Shown here piece by piece: positions 37,072 to 47,091 of a stretch of 64,000 bases of DNA. Under the pieces are notes generated by a model, which saw only the letters and a program-made list of their open reading frames with translations, did not search any database and was not told where the DNA came from. This DNA comes from Thaumasiovibrio sp047250365 (GTDB lineage: Bacteria > Pseudomonadota > Gammaproteobacteria > Enterobacterales > Vibrionaceae), in the NCBI RefSeq assembly GCF_047250365.1, contig NZ_JBLBVL010000018.1:13162-77161 (forward strand). Reading direction: 5' to 3'. Each line of letters starts with the position of its first letter. Within the stretch, counting starts at the first letter, position 1. Made by a program: the position numbers and the translations under genes.

Positions 37072-39042
37072 CTAATCGACACTTTGCTTCACGTTAATTG
37101 GTGGGAAACCAATTCGTTGCCCTTCTGCCGTTAAAATGGCGATGTCGATAGGTTTACCGTTAGCATTGAGCTTAACTTCCCCTATTGCACTGCGGTTAAG
37201 CAAACGATGATTACCCAGCAGATCTGGGTCGCGCTTGAAAATTTTGAGCCGCTTTCGTTTAGTCAGCCAGTTCAGCGGTGAGCGAGGGCTGTACAATATT
37301 CGATCCATAAAGTCACAAATACGAAGTAGCGCATTCGGGAATTCATTTTTTAGTCCACTCGCGGTGATTTGATAAATATTAGGGCTACTTTTTCTAAAGC
37401 GAAGTTTAATGTCATAAACGAACGAATAGTGCACGTCACCCGACAAAATAACAAAGTTGGTCGGTGTCTTAGAATGAGTAAAAATACTGATCAAGGTATT
37501 AGCGGAGCCTGGATGAGCCATCCAGTTTTCAGCATCGATCAATAATGGCTGACCAAACCATGTCATTACTCGCTGTAAAGATTCAATAAACTTGACCCCG
37601 AAAATCGGTGCCGCAGATACAAGAATCACCGCAGGTTCATTTATCAATTCCATCTGCAGTTCACTGAGCGCTTCCCAATCCATCAGTCCCGAAGGCTTAT
37701 TCATCTTTGATTCTGAACGCCAACGACGGGTGCGAGTGTCGAGTACTAACATTTTGGGCTGGGTGTTGATTGTGTAATGCCAATGCTCGAACCGGTACAG
37801 ATAATCAATCAAGCTATCTTGGCTATCACTAGACGGTCTATTGAAGTATCCATCCACATGCCTTAAAAACGTCTCATCAAATTTTTCAGGCGCATTCCCC
37901 CACCCCTGACATAACCAATAGCTGACCAAGCCATTACCGATGATCCGTCGAGAGAAATGATGATGATATGCCGCTTGCTCCCACCCCACCGTTAGATTCC
38001 AATCATCCGTTATATCGTGGTCATCGAAAATCATATAGGTAGAAATATGTGCCATTAAGCGGCGAACTTGCGGTAAACCTGTGACAAACTCATCAATGTG
38101 TTTTTTTTCTTCAGCCCACAGCTTTTGCCACTTAGTCTCTAACGTATTTCCTTGCCATTGAAATTGATTTTTCTCTAAGCTCGCATTATCAACCAAGTTC
38201 CACAGCACAGGCGACCATACGAGTAGGTACATCGCATTAAATTCACTTAGCGTGATCAAATGGTTTCCTGACTCTCGAGAGCTAAATACTGGCACTTTGC
38301 GTCTAAGCCAACTTTCAACTCGTGGGAAACGCTGAATAATGTCATCCCAGCCTTCAAGGTCATGCGGCAAGAGTTTTTCTCTGCCGTAAAAATTCTCAGC
38401 ATGGCTGAATAACGACTGCGTGTCAGCTATCGGTGCTTTAACAAAACTCTCATCGTAAAGGCCTAACAAGCAAATCACTTGCTGAATGCAGTCTAGCGTT
38501 GATCCGGCGACATGATCAGCATAGATTTGATCACCACTCATCATCAGCAGCGACGGACGCTCTTCAACACTTAGTCCAGCCACCTTTGTGTCAGCAGCCA
38601 CCAAACTGTCTTTACTCGGGAAATGTGGATTACGGCAAGAGCCGTGCATAACATAATCAGCTTGAGTTTTAATGGTAAATGTCGGCCGTGATTCCTTGGC
38701 ATAGAGCAATTCAGGGATTAATTCAGTTAACAGACCATCTTGGGTTTCAATCTCGTACTCCAAAGGGGTATTCACTGGGTAGTCGCCAAAAAAGGTGACC
38801 TGATATACCCAAGCACGCTCACCAATCTGAATATGTTTTCCATATGAGAGTTGGCCTGCAAATAGTGGTAATTGCTCGCCTTGATGATAAAGGGTAAAGG
38901 TGCCTTCGAGTGGTTGAGAAACCGTAAGCCATATCGTCAACGTCTGGGACGAGACCTTACGCAAAATTGGCCCTGAAAGAATGAGGGGCAAAGACTGAGG
39001 CGAATAGACCGGAGCGGCAGTTTGTGGCGATTCCACGATCAT
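37072..39042 (-). CDS. PhoD-like metallophosphatase family protein
   Basis: A 656-residue protein with an N-terminal beta-sandwich region (about residues 1-120) and a PhoD-type metallophosphatase domain. Metal-site motifs are HGSCRNPHF, MMSGDQIYADH, FDDHDITDDWN, ILSGDVHYSF. There is no signal peptide or Tat motif, unlike secreted PhoD, so the enzyme appears cytoplasmic. Substrate unknown; the family contains phosphodiesterases and phosphatases. It is single and lies between two apparently eroded regions. Confidence 0.85.
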   Translation of the reverse strand: MIVESPQTAAPVYSPQSLPLILSGPILRKVSSQTLTIWLTVSQPLEGTFTLYHQGEQLPLFAGQLSYGKHIQIGERAWVYQVTFFGDYPVNTPLEYEIETQDGLLTELIPELLYAKESRPTFTIKTQADYVMHGSCRNPHFPSKDSLVAADTKVAGLSVEERPSLLMMSGDQIYADHVAGSTLDCIQQVICLLGLYDESFVKAPIADTQSLFSHAENFYGREKLLPHDLEGWDDIIQRFPRVESWLRRKVPVFSSRESGNHLITLSEFNAMYLLVWSPVLWNLVDNASLEKNQFQWQGNTLETKWQKLWAEEKKHIDEFVTGLPQVRRLMAHISTYMIFDDHDITDDWNLTVGWEQAAYHHHFSRRIIGNGLVSYWLCQGWGNAPEKFDETFLRHVDGYFNRPSSDSQDSLIDYLYRFEHWHYTINTQPKMLVLDTRTRRWRSESKMNKPSGLMDWEALSELQMELINEPAVILVSAAPIFGVKFIESLQRVMTWFGQPLLIDAENWMAHPGSANTLISIFTHSKTPTNFVILSGDVHYSFVYDIKLRFRKSSPNIYQITASGLKNEFPNALLRICDFMDRILYSPRSPLNWLTKRKRLKIFKRDPDLLGNHRLLNRSAIGEVKLNANGKPIDIAILTAEGQRIGFPPINVKQSVD

Positions 39043-39301
39043 AAAGCACGAAATCTCTATTAACTTTACTTTTTCTTGAGTATAGATACAACATTAGCAG
39101 CTATCTGATTAATAACGCTAAGACTTTTAAAAATTGAGATTTGGGCCGTATCTCGCGATGAAGCTTGCTTTATAGACACTCAGCCTATTTAAAAATTGAT
39201 AGTTGAAACGCCCAAAGCCAACGACGTTGAGCGCTTCAAAAAAGAAGAAAAACGTGCCTTACGCTTCTACAGTGAAACGACTGACACGTTTAATTACCGG
39301 T

Positions 39302-39727
39302 TTAAGCCAGTGCTAAAGCGTTATTGTCAGTGGCCACCTTTGTTTGTGTCGCTTCAACATCTTTCAAACGAGCGGTGAAGTGACGCAGTACGGGGGGGTC
39401 ATAGGTAAATTCTAACCCTTTCACATTCGCGGCGTTCTCCTTCACTTTTTCGAATGCTTCAATAATGAAATCCATATGTGTTTGGGTATAGGTGGCACGC
39501 GGAATAGTTAAACGAAGCAACTCTGCTGGGCAATGGTGTTGTTCACCTGTTGCAGGGTCGCGCCCCTGTAATAAAGCGCCGATCTCAACGGCTCGGATAC
39601 CTGCTACCTTGTATAACTCGCAAGCTAAAGCATGGGCTGGGAATTGGTTTGCAGGAATATGTGGCAGTAATTTACCCGCATCAACGAATGATCCCCAGTT
39701 ATCTAGCAATGGATTGATTAATTCTTA
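39302..39727 (-). pseudogene. tnaA: C-terminal remnant of tryptophanase
   Basis: The frame encodes the last ~122 residues of tryptophanase: FVDAGKLLPHIPANQFPAHA, YKVAGIRAVEIGALLQGRDP, ELLRLTIPRATYTQTHMDF and LRHFTARLKDVE match the E. coli enzyme closely. The first three quarters, including the PLP lysine, are missing; homology stops at about 39675, and the sequence upstream in frame is unrelated and reaches a stop at 39725-39727. It cannot be an active enzyme. Confidence 0.88.
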
Positions 39728-39982
39728 ACGCAGATTCAACTTATTGCCCATTCCATTGTGCTTTATTTTGGTGCGCCCGTGCACTGACCGAGAAAGTCCC
39801 TTACCCAATCCGTACAACGCAGATCCTTCTTCGAACCCAACATCTTCACAATATAGCTAGTGATACACCAAAGCCAACATAGGTCACGCCATTTAAGTAT
39901 CACCTTGGCTTTATCACGTCGGACATGGAATAGTACTTGCTTAGTTTATCTTACTGAACTGATTACAAAAAAAGGAATTTGT
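39728..39982. other. Region between the tnaA remnant and the chemoreceptor gene
   Basis: About 255 bases. On the minus strand a frame ending near 39762 reads for some 45 residues (KMLGSKKDLRCTDWVRDFLG near its end) without a clear start and with no recognised family; it may be another gene scrap joined to the tnaA remnant. The chemoreceptor promoter should also be here. Confidence 0.3.
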
Positions 39983-42091
39983 ATGAATCTAAGTAGAGAA
40001 GAGAAACGCTGGTTGCCTGTTTGCGGCAAAACTGGAAAAATCGCCATGAAGCGTTCATGCTTTTTAAACCGACACCGTGATAATGAGCTTAAACAAACCT
40101 TCGAGAGTATTGCGCAAACTCGCATATCACTATTGAAATCTTGGACCAATACCCAATGGGACTTTCTTAAAGACATAGCCCAATACCTCGAGAGTAAAAT
40201 CGACGATGAATGGACTGAAGCACTAGAACGATCGCTAAGGCGCCACAACAATTTTTCAGAACTGTTTGTTGTCAATAGAGACGGTAAAGTCACCCACTCT
40301 TCAACGCCGAGCAGAGCGGGTGAAACGGTTGCTTGCAAAAACGCTTTGCACCAAGGGCTAGAAACAACCTATCTGCATGGCCCTTATATTGACCCGGTGA
40401 CTTTAAACCTTGGCCGAACGAGTTCAAACTTTCACGATGCCGTTACATTAATGTTCTTTATTCCAATTAAAACGGGTCAAGTTTGTCTGTGTGGCAGAAT
40501 CCCTAACGATGTAATGAGTGATCTGATCCAACGTGAAGCTGGGCATATTTATAGAGAATCTGGTGACAACTATATTTTTATGGTTGAAGCAAAGCACGAC
40601 ACGAGTATTCGTCCCGGTACTGCACTGTCACGTTCACGCTTTGAAGACAATACTTTTTCACACGGAGAAAATTTAAAGGCAGGCATAAATACTCAGTGGG
40701 GACAGGTAAAAGTACATGCACATACTGAGTTCGAGATTATATTTAATGATCCTGCGACACGCCAGCTTCACCCTGGAGTAAGAGAAACGATCCGCAATGG
40801 TGAGAATATCTATGTTGGGTATCCCGGCTACTCCGACTATCGACATATTCCCGTCATAGGTAAAGGCGTCACATTCAGTTTGCCTGGCAGCCCTGATCGC
40901 TGGGGTATGATGTGTGAATCAGACTTAGAAGAAGTACACCGTCACCGCTCCATGAGCCATTCAATGACGAATAAAGTAGCAACGATTAACCTTGCAACGT
41001 TGGCCACATTCTTTGTACTGATGACCAGCGTCACGTTACCACTTTGGGGGCAACTTCTTGCAGGTGTCGGTCTTGCAACACTCGCTACGTGTATATTTAA
41101 GCTATTGTGCGCAGCTCCATTGACGAAACAATTATCGCAGATGACGCGGGTTATGCGCTCGTTAGCGGAAGGAGACGGCGATCTTTCACAGCGACTAAAT
41201 ACTGACCAACGTAATGATGAAATCGGCGACCTCGGCCGCTGGGTAAATAGCTTTATAGATAACCTCGAATCGATTGTTGCTCAAATTACAACAGCGAGTA
41301 GAGAGGTAGAAAGTGTTACAGAGTCAATGTTAAGGCGGTGCAACGTACTGATGTCTTCTAGTGCAACCACCACCGACTCTTTGGCTAGCATGTTGTCGGT
41401 CACAGAAGAGCAAAGCAATGAGATTGTAAAAGCGAGTCAATCAGCCAGTACAATGCGTGGGTTACTCCAAGATACCGTAGAAAGCAGTGAAGCTGAATAT
41501 CAAGAGGCCGTCACGCGAGCGAGTGAAATTAAGAAAATTGTCGAAGACTCGGCTTCAAGTGTTAATCAAGTCAACTTAGAGATGCACAACATTGGTGACA
41601 TTGTCACTCTTATCACCGATATCACCGCTCAAACCAACCTACTCGCTCTCAACGCTGCGATTGAGGCTGCACGGGCTGGGGAGTATGGACGCGGATTTTC
41701 TGTTGTTGCCGACGAGGTACGTGTCCTTGCAGATAAGACGTCGCAAGCGGCGCAAAAAATAGGATCTCAAATGCAGCAATTGCACGACCAGTCAGCGTCT
41801 GCCGTTAAAAGTATGGAGATCGGAGTAAAGAATGTGGATGACAATATTACCATTGTAGATTCGTCAGCGCGGAGTGAATCTCTGCATAATTCGATCAATA
41901 ATCTACTGTTAACTATCGATACTATCGCAACAAGTAGCCATCAAAATCAACACGCCGCGAACGAAGCACAGCAATCATCTGACCAACTGAAATTGGCAGC
42001 TAAACAGTTATCCACCAGAACCAATATGATGCAGAACGCCATCACTCGCCTAAATCAACTAACAGGACGATTTGAGATAAAAGCGAGCTAA
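39983..42091 (+). CDS. Methyl-accepting chemotaxis protein with N-terminal cytoplasmic sensor
   Basis: A 702-residue chemoreceptor. The first ~365 residues have no membrane helix and look like a soluble sensor region with PAS/Cache-like pieces (SELFVVNRDGKVTHSS, DAVTLMFFIPIKTGQVCLCG). Then comes a closely spaced pair of membrane helices (about 375-425), a HAMP segment (TRVMRSLAEGDGDLSQRL) and the signalling domain with the conserved tip (TAQTNLLALNAAIEAARAG). The predicted sensor therefore faces the cytoplasm. AAGGA before ATG 39983 decides the start. The ligand is unknown; the convergent operon is an amino-acid transporter. Confidence 0.88.
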   Translation: MNLSREEKRWLPVCGKTGKIAMKRSCFLNRHRDNELKQTFESIAQTRISLLKSWTNTQWDFLKDIAQYLESKIDDEWTEALERSLRRHNNFSELFVVNRDGKVTHSSTPSRAGETVACKNALHQGLETTYLHGPYIDPVTLNLGRTSSNFHDAVTLMFFIPIKTGQVCLCGRIPNDVMSDLIQREAGHIYRESGDNYIFMVEAKHDTSIRPGTALSRSRFEDNTFSHGENLKAGINTQWGQVKVHAHTEFEIIFNDPATRQLHPGVRETIRNGENIYVGYPGYSDYRHIPVIGKGVTFSLPGSPDRWGMMCESDLEEVHRHRSMSHSMTNKVATINLATLATFFVLMTSVTLPLWGQLLAGVGLATLATCIFKLLCAAPLTKQLSQMTRVMRSLAEGDGDLSQRLNTDQRNDEIGDLGRWVNSFIDNLESIVAQITTASREVESVTESMLRRCNVLMSSSATTTDSLASMLSVTEEQSNEIVKASQSASTMRGLLQDTVESSEAEYQEAVTRASEIKKIVEDSASSVNQVNLEMHNIGDIVTLITDITAQTNLLALNAAIEAARAGEYGRGFSVVADEVRVLADKTSQAAQKIGSQMQQLHDQSASAVKSMEIGVKNVDDNITIVDSSARSESLHNSINNLLLTIDTIATSSHQNQHAANEAQQSSDQLKLAAKQLSTRTNMMQNAITRLNQLTGRFEIKAS

Positions 42092-42105
42092 CCGCTAGTA
42101 AACAT

Positions 42106-42140
42106 AGCGCTTACGCTTTAAGTAAGCGCTCTTAGTTTTA
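42106..42140 (+). terminator. Terminator after the chemoreceptor gene
   Basis: AGCGCTTAC and GTAAGCGCT form a 9-bp stem around GCTTTA, followed by CTTAGTTTTA. Confidence 0.8.
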
Positions 42141-42167
42141 AGTTTATCCATGCTAATCGAAAATAGA

Positions 42168-42198
42168 AACAAAAAAGGCGCCCTATCGGACGCCAAAG
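42168..42198 (-). terminator. Terminator of the aap operon
   Basis: Read on the minus strand, GGCGTCC and a nearly complementary GGGCGCC form a stem followed by TTTTTTG. It lies about 55 bases after the end of aapP. Confidence 0.7.
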
Positions 42199-42248
42199 GA
42201 GGCAAACAGCACCTAACTTGTTATCACTGACTGTTGATGTAGAAACAA

Positions 42249-43016
42249 CTAATGAATAATTTGCTGTAAGAACGCTTGGGTTCGATCAAACTGCGGCGCA
42301 CTGAAAAAGGCTTCTGGCTCGTTTTGTTCAATGATTTCACCCGCGTCCATAAATATCACTCTATCAGCCACTTCTCGGGCGAAACCCATCTCATGAGTCA
42401 CACAGATCATAGTCATGCCTTCTGATGCCAACTCCACCATAACATCAAGCACTTCTCTCACCATCTCTGGGTCTAATGCCGAGGTGGGTTCATCAAAGAG
42501 CATGACTTGTGGTTGCATCGTTAAAGAACGCGCTATCGCGACACGCTGTTGCTGTCCACCCGACAACTGTCCTGGGAATTTGTGGGCTTGGTCAGCAATT
42601 CGCACACGCTTTAGGTATTCCATCGCCAGCGCTTCCGCTTCTTTCTGGGGCATCTTCTTCACCCAAATCGGTGATAATGTGCAGTTTTCCAACACCGTCA
42701 AATGGGGGAATAAATTAAAATGCTGAAAGCACATACCCACTTCACGCCTAACTAACTCGATGTTTTTCAGATCATCCGTTAGCTCTGTCCCCGCCACCAT
42801 AATTTGGCCGCGCTGATGATCTTCGAGATGGTTAATACAGCGGATCATCGTCGACTTACCTGAGCCTGACGGTCCACAAATAACAATTTTCTCACCCTTT
42901 TTTACAGTTAAATCGATATCTTTTAAGACATGAAACTCACCGTACCACTTATTCACTTTCTGCAAGCGAATCACTGAATCTTCTGGCACTGACTGATAAA
43001 CGGTTTTTGTATACAT
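42249..43016 (-). CDS. aapP: General L-amino acid ABC transporter ATP-binding protein
   Basis: A 255-residue ABC ATPase of the polar amino-acid uptake type. Walker A GPSGSGKST, Q loop region GMCFQHFNLFPHLTV, signature QLSGGQQQR, Walker B MLFDEPTSALDPE and switch VTHEMGFAREVADRV are present. The start at ATG 43016 has AAGGAAG upstream. It is the last gene of aapJQMP and couples ATP hydrolysis to the two permease subunits. Confidence 0.93.
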   Translation of the reverse strand: MYTKTVYQSVPEDSVIRLQKVNKWYGEFHVLKDIDLTVKKGEKIVICGPSGSGKSTMIRCINHLEDHQRGQIMVAGTELTDDLKNIELVRREVGMCFQHFNLFPHLTVLENCTLSPIWVKKMPQKEAEALAMEYLKRVRIADQAHKFPGQLSGGQQQRVAIARSLTMQPQVMLFDEPTSALDPEMVREVLDVMVELASEGMTMICVTHEMGFAREVADRVIFMDAGEIIEQNEPEAFFSAPQFDRTQAFLQQIIH

Positions 43017-43035
43017 AGTGACTTCCTTGTACAAG

Positions 43036-44133
43036 TTAATGCCTATGTTGCGTATTTAGCTTACCTTCCAGGTAAATACTGTAGCGCGACATACTGAAAC
43101 ACATAATCCAAAACACCAGAGCAGCAAAAACAAAACTCTCGGTAGAAAAACCTAGCCATGCTGGATCACTATTGGCTGACTGAGCAATGCCGAGAACATC
43201 GAACATACCGATAATCAATACCAAACTGGTATCCTTCAGCAGAGCAATAAACGTATTCACAATCGAAGGTATACTGATCTTCAATGCCTGTGGTAGTACG
43301 ACCAAGCGCATCAACTTCCAATAACTCAACCCTAGCGCTTCGGCTGCTTCAAACTGCCCTTTGGGGATCGACTGCAATCCGCCACGGATCGCCTCGGCCA
43401 TGTAGGCAGAGTTAAATAACACCACACCAATCAAAGCTCGCACCAGTTTATCTATTTCTGTCCCGCCAGAAAGAAACAATGGCAACATAACGGACGCCAT
43501 AAACAACACAGTAATCAACGGAACGCCACGCCAAAACTCGATATATACGGTACTAAAGCTGCGGACAATTGGCATTTGTGAACGGCGACCCAACGCTAAT
43601 ACCACACCGACAGGCAATGACACCACAATCCCTGTTAGTGCAATGACCAACGTGATGAGTAAACCGCCCCAAAGGTGTGTTTCAACTGCAGGTAAGCCCG
43701 CCACACCGCCATATAAAATAAACACAGACAAAAGCGGAAAAATGGATAGAGAGACAACCAGTAGCCATTTTTTGACGACGGCGTTGCCCACCAACATTCC
43801 AGCAATGATGCCAAGCAGACCAAGCATAAATGCTATTGGTCGCCAGATTTCTTCACTCGGATAAAACCCAAACATAAACTGCTCGAAGCGCGCTTGAACA
43901 AACACCCAACAGGCACCATCTCGGCTACAATCTTCTCGGCTCGAGCCGATCCAATCAGCATCAAGCAATGCCCATTGGAAAATATGGGTCAATACGAAAA
44001 AAAGACTGCAGGCAATAACGCCAGTAACAAGGGTATTAAATATAGAAGAGAACAAATTTTCTCTAAGCCATGCCGAAATACCAACCATCTTCGATGGTGG
44101 TGCTTCTGAAGGCGAAAAATAAAAGGCTTTCAT
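43036..44133 (-). CDS. aapM: General L-amino acid ABC transporter permease AapM
   Basis: A 365-residue inner-membrane permease. The C-terminal half has the His/Glu-type permease fold with the EAA loop AEAIRGGLQSIPKGQFEAAEALGLS, and an N-terminal extension with extra helices, as usual for AapM. It is one base apart from the aapQ end and adjacent to aapP, so translation is likely coupled. Confidence 0.92.
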   Translation of the reverse strand: MKAFYFSPSEAPPSKMVGISAWLRENLFSSIFNTLVTGVIACSLFFVLTHIFQWALLDADWIGSSREDCSRDGACWVFVQARFEQFMFGFYPSEEIWRPIAFMLGLLGIIAGMLVGNAVVKKWLLVVSLSIFPLLSVFILYGGVAGLPAVETHLWGGLLITLVIALTGIVVSLPVGVVLALGRRSQMPIVRSFSTVYIEFWRGVPLITVLFMASVMLPLFLSGGTEIDKLVRALIGVVLFNSAYMAEAIRGGLQSIPKGQFEAAEALGLSYWKLMRLVVLPQALKISIPSIVNTFIALLKDTSLVLIIGMFDVLGIAQSANSDPAWLGFSTESFVFAALVFWIMCFSMSRYSIYLEGKLNTQHRH

Positions 44134-44134
44134 A

Positions 44135-45415
44135 TTATCGCTCCACCAGGGCCATTTTACGGTTATAGATATTCATCAACAGTGAGGTTAACAAACTAAA
44201 AGTTAAATAAACCGCCATCGTCATCGTAATGATCTCTATCGCCTGCCCTGTTTGGTTCAATGTGGTTCCTGCAAACACAGAAACAAGATCAGGAAAGCCA
44301 ATCGCCATTGCCAAAGAGGAGTTTTTAACCAAGTTCAAATACTGGCTGGTCAGAGGGGGAATAATGACACGCATCGCCTGCGGAATAACCACCAACTTGA
44401 GCACAGAAATTGACGGTAGCCCCAATGCACTCGCTGCTTCAGTTTGCCCCCTATCAACCGCCATAATTCCCGAACGAACAATTTCTGCAATAAAGGCTGC
44501 GGTATAAATAGCCAATGCAATAAGTAAAGCAAACAATTCCGGCATCACATCAATGCCGCCGCGGAAGTTAAACCCTTTTAACACCGGGTACTCAATGCCG
44601 ATTGGTTTTCCTGCAAGAAAAAAAGCTAACGTTGGTAATACCAACATGACAAGCACGCTTAGTCGCCAAGCTGGAAGCGCGTGTCCTGTTTTACGCTGCT
44701 TACGATGGCTGCCAATATGTAACGCCACCACAGCAAATAGACCAACTAAAACAGACAAACCAATCCATGAGGCGCCTGGGTAAAACTCTAATGCGGGAAA
44801 GAATAAACCACGGACATTTAAAAAGATTGAATTTGCCAAAGATAGGCTATTGCGAGGTGATGGTAACGCTTGCAAAACGACGGTGTACCAAAATAAAATC
44901 TGCAATAACAAAGGAATATTTCGGAAAATTTCGATATAAACCGCTGCAACATGCCTGAGTAACCAGTTCTTAGACAGGCGCGCGATACCGACTAAAAATC
45001 CCAGCACTGTCGCTAAAACAACCCCTAAACCTGCCACTAAAGCGGTATTAAGTAGACCGACCACAAATGTCGCGCCATAGGTATGGGTCTCATCATAGGA
45101 GATCAACGACATCCCAATACCAAAGCCTGCAGTATCACCTAAAAAGTCAAACCCTGTGGTAATCCCTCTTTGTTCCAGATTCACTAACGCATTATTAATA
45201 GCACCATAAATTAACAACCCTACCCCTGCCAGCAATAACACCTGAAAGAACAGCGCTCTTGCTGCAGGGTTGTATAGCAATCGCTTTAAACCTGCGCTTG
45301 GCGACGTTTGTTTTGTATCGCGCTCTAACGGCTCAATAACTGTGTCTGCATGACTGGCGGCTTTTTGTTCAGGAGCAAGCCGCGAATCCAACTCAAAATT
45401 ACTTATCGACATCAA
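44135..45415 (-). CDS. aapQ: General L-amino acid ABC transporter permease AapQ
   Basis: A 426-residue inner-membrane permease. The EAA loop reads AEIVRSGIMAVDRGQTEAAS, the later half is the conserved permease core, and there is a long cytoplasmic N-terminal region with SRLAPEQKAA. It follows aapJ on the minus strand after a 108-base gap that holds a strong hairpin, and lies directly before aapM. Confidence 0.92.
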   Translation of the reverse strand: MMSISNFELDSRLAPEQKAASHADTVIEPLERDTKQTSPSAGLKRLLYNPAARALFFQVLLLAGVGLLIYGAINNALVNLEQRGITTGFDFLGDTAGFGIGMSLISYDETHTYGATFVVGLLNTALVAGLGVVLATVLGFLVGIARLSKNWLLRHVAAVYIEIFRNIPLLLQILFWYTVVLQALPSPRNSLSLANSIFLNVRGLFFPALEFYPGASWIGLSVLVGLFAVVALHIGSHRKQRKTGHALPAWRLSVLVMLVLPTLAFFLAGKPIGIEYPVLKGFNFRGGIDVMPELFALLIALAIYTAAFIAEIVRSGIMAVDRGQTEAASALGLPSISVLKLVVIPQAMRVIIPPLTSQYLNLVKNSSLAMAIGFPDLVSVFAGTTLNQTGQAIEIITMTMAVYLTFSLLTSLLMNIYNRKMALVER

Positions 45416-45455
45416 TGCACCTTTATTACTAAGTTAAATCCCTGTGCAATTAAAA

Positions 45456-45495
45456 TAAAGGGGCTAGCTCCCTAGCCCAATCTAGCCCCTTTTTG
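45456..45495 (-). promoter_or_regulatory. Hairpin between aapJ and aapQ
   Basis: GGGGCTAG and CTAGCCCC pair across a loop of about 14 bases, with A/T-rich flanks (CCCCTTTATTTTAATT on the minus strand). This is the position of an intercistronic stem-loop that can terminate part of the transcripts or protect the aapJ end, giving more binding protein than permease. Confidence 0.7.
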
Positions 45496-45523
45496 CAAAC
45501 TTAATAACTATCCAACTTAATAA

Positions 45524-46561
45524 CTAGCGGACTGGTGGCGCATACATGATACCGCCATTAATCCATAGTGCATTCAGGCCTCGTGCGATCTTCAGAGGTG
45601 AGCCTGTACCCACGGTTCTTTCGAAGCTATCGCTGTAGTTCCCCACTTGCTTGATTACCTGATATGACCAATCATCGGCGAGTTCCACCCCTTGACCTTT
45701 CGGTCCATCAATACCCAGTAATCGCAATACGTTTGGATCGGTCGAAGTTTTCATGCTATCTACGTTAGCTTGACCAACGCCGTATTCTTCTGCATTAACC
45801 ATGACATTCAGTGTCCATTTCGCGATGTTAAACCACTGATCATCACCTTGCGCGACAACTGGGCCTAATGGCTCTTTGGATATGACTTCTGGCAACACAA
45901 CAGCAGATGTTGGGTCTGAGAGTTTGATCCGTAGCGAATACAGTTGAGATTGATCAGATGTCAACACATCACATCGCCCCGCTTCAAAGCCCTTAACCGT
46001 TTGATCGGAGGTATCAAAAACAACAGGTTTAAACTCCATACCATGGACACGGAAATAATCCGCTAAGTTTAATTCTGTTGTCGTACCGGACTGGATGCAT
46101 ACAGATGCGCCATCGAGCTCTTTCGCTGATGCAATCCCTAGGTCTTTGCTGACCATAAAACCCTGACCATCATAATAATTCACGCCAACAAAATTAATGC
46201 CAAGGGCGTTATCACGCTGCATCGTCCATGTTGTGTTACGAGAAAGAATATCGATTTCACCCGATTGAAGCGCAGTAAAGCGCTCTTTGGCGGTTAGTGG
46301 AACAAACTGTACTTTGCTCGCATCACTTAACACTGCCGCGGCGACTGCACGACAATATTCAACATCGATACCTTTCCAGTTCCCTTTCGAGTCGGTATTA
46401 GAGAAGCCTGGCAAGCCGGTACTTACCCCACACTTTAATACCCCTGCATCTTTCACCTTCTTCAGTGTCGAACCCGCAGAAGTTGAAGCTGTCGCACTAG
46501 CCGACATCATTAGAACTGAAGCTAATAAAGTAATTGAAACGCCATTTATAACTTTCTTCAT
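45524..46561 (-). CDS. aapJ: General L-amino acid ABC transporter periplasmic binding protein
   Basis: A solute-binding protein of about 345 residues with a clear signal peptide (MKKVINGVSITLLASVLM then ASATAS). The mature part contains LKCGVSTGLPGFSNTDSKGN and FTALQSGEIDILSRNTTWT, typical of AapJ. It captures a broad range of L-amino acids. ATG 46561 has AGGA eight bases upstream; ATG 46570 is the alternative. It opens the aapJQMP operon. Confidence 0.93.
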   Translation of the reverse strand: MKKVINGVSITLLASVLMMSASATASTSAGSTLKKVKDAGVLKCGVSTGLPGFSNTDSKGNWKGIDVEYCRAVAAAVLSDASKVQFVPLTAKERFTALQSGEIDILSRNTTWTMQRDNALGINFVGVNYYDGQGFMVSKDLGIASAKELDGASVCIQSGTTTELNLADYFRVHGMEFKPVVFDTSDQTVKGFEAGRCDVLTSDQSQLYSLRIKLSDPTSAVVLPEVISKEPLGPVVAQGDDQWFNIAKWTLNVMVNAEEYGVGQANVDSMKTSTDPNVLRLLGIDGPKGQGVELADDWSYQVIKQVGNYSDSFERTVGTGSPLKIARGLNALWINGGIMYAPPVR

Positions 46562-47091
46562 ATTGGACATCCTGTCTACTATTAAATATGAGCTTTTGAT
46601 TAATTGTGCAATCTAATCATTGCAACAGATATGCCAGCATTCCAATAGAGAATTTAATTAGAAATAAATATCAGAAAAGAAGGGATTAGCAAACAAAGTA
46701 ACTACCAAAACAGAATGGAGCAGAATGAACCTCCAGCTTTAATTGCGCTCCTTTGACGATAAAAAACAGTAGAACGCTGTTGCCTAAAAATGGGGCCTCA
46801 AATTAGTGAGCAGATTGCACCAAAAATAGGCAATCAGATTAAAAATGGCAGCACTGGAGATTTACAATCAACCAGTGCTGCACAAGCAAATATCAATATT
46901 CGCTACATGTTATTTTTATGGTAATGATCCTCGCGGTGCAAAACTTCATTAAAATCTGTTTCGGTGTGCAGGGTATTGATAAAAAACAAATATCACCAAC
47001 ACCCTACCACTTACCACTACACGTATAGCCCCCCCTAACTTTGGAAGTCAGGGGAGCCTGAACTCACTTTTTATCCGTCAGTTTTAACGTA
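46562..47091. other. Intergenic region upstream of aapJ
   Basis: About 530 bases with no gene that I can support. It must hold the aapJ promoter on the minus strand. Near 47029-47055 the sequence CCCCTAACTT...AAGTCAGGGG can form a hairpin with one mismatch, a possible terminator for the acyltransferase gene. Confidence 0.45.

Noticed and set aside
39196..39378. A 60-codon plus-strand frame (VETPKANDVERFKKEEKR)
   Set aside because: It runs into the antisense of the tnaA remnant and has no clear start; the first 35 codons could be another gene scrap, but cannot be supported.
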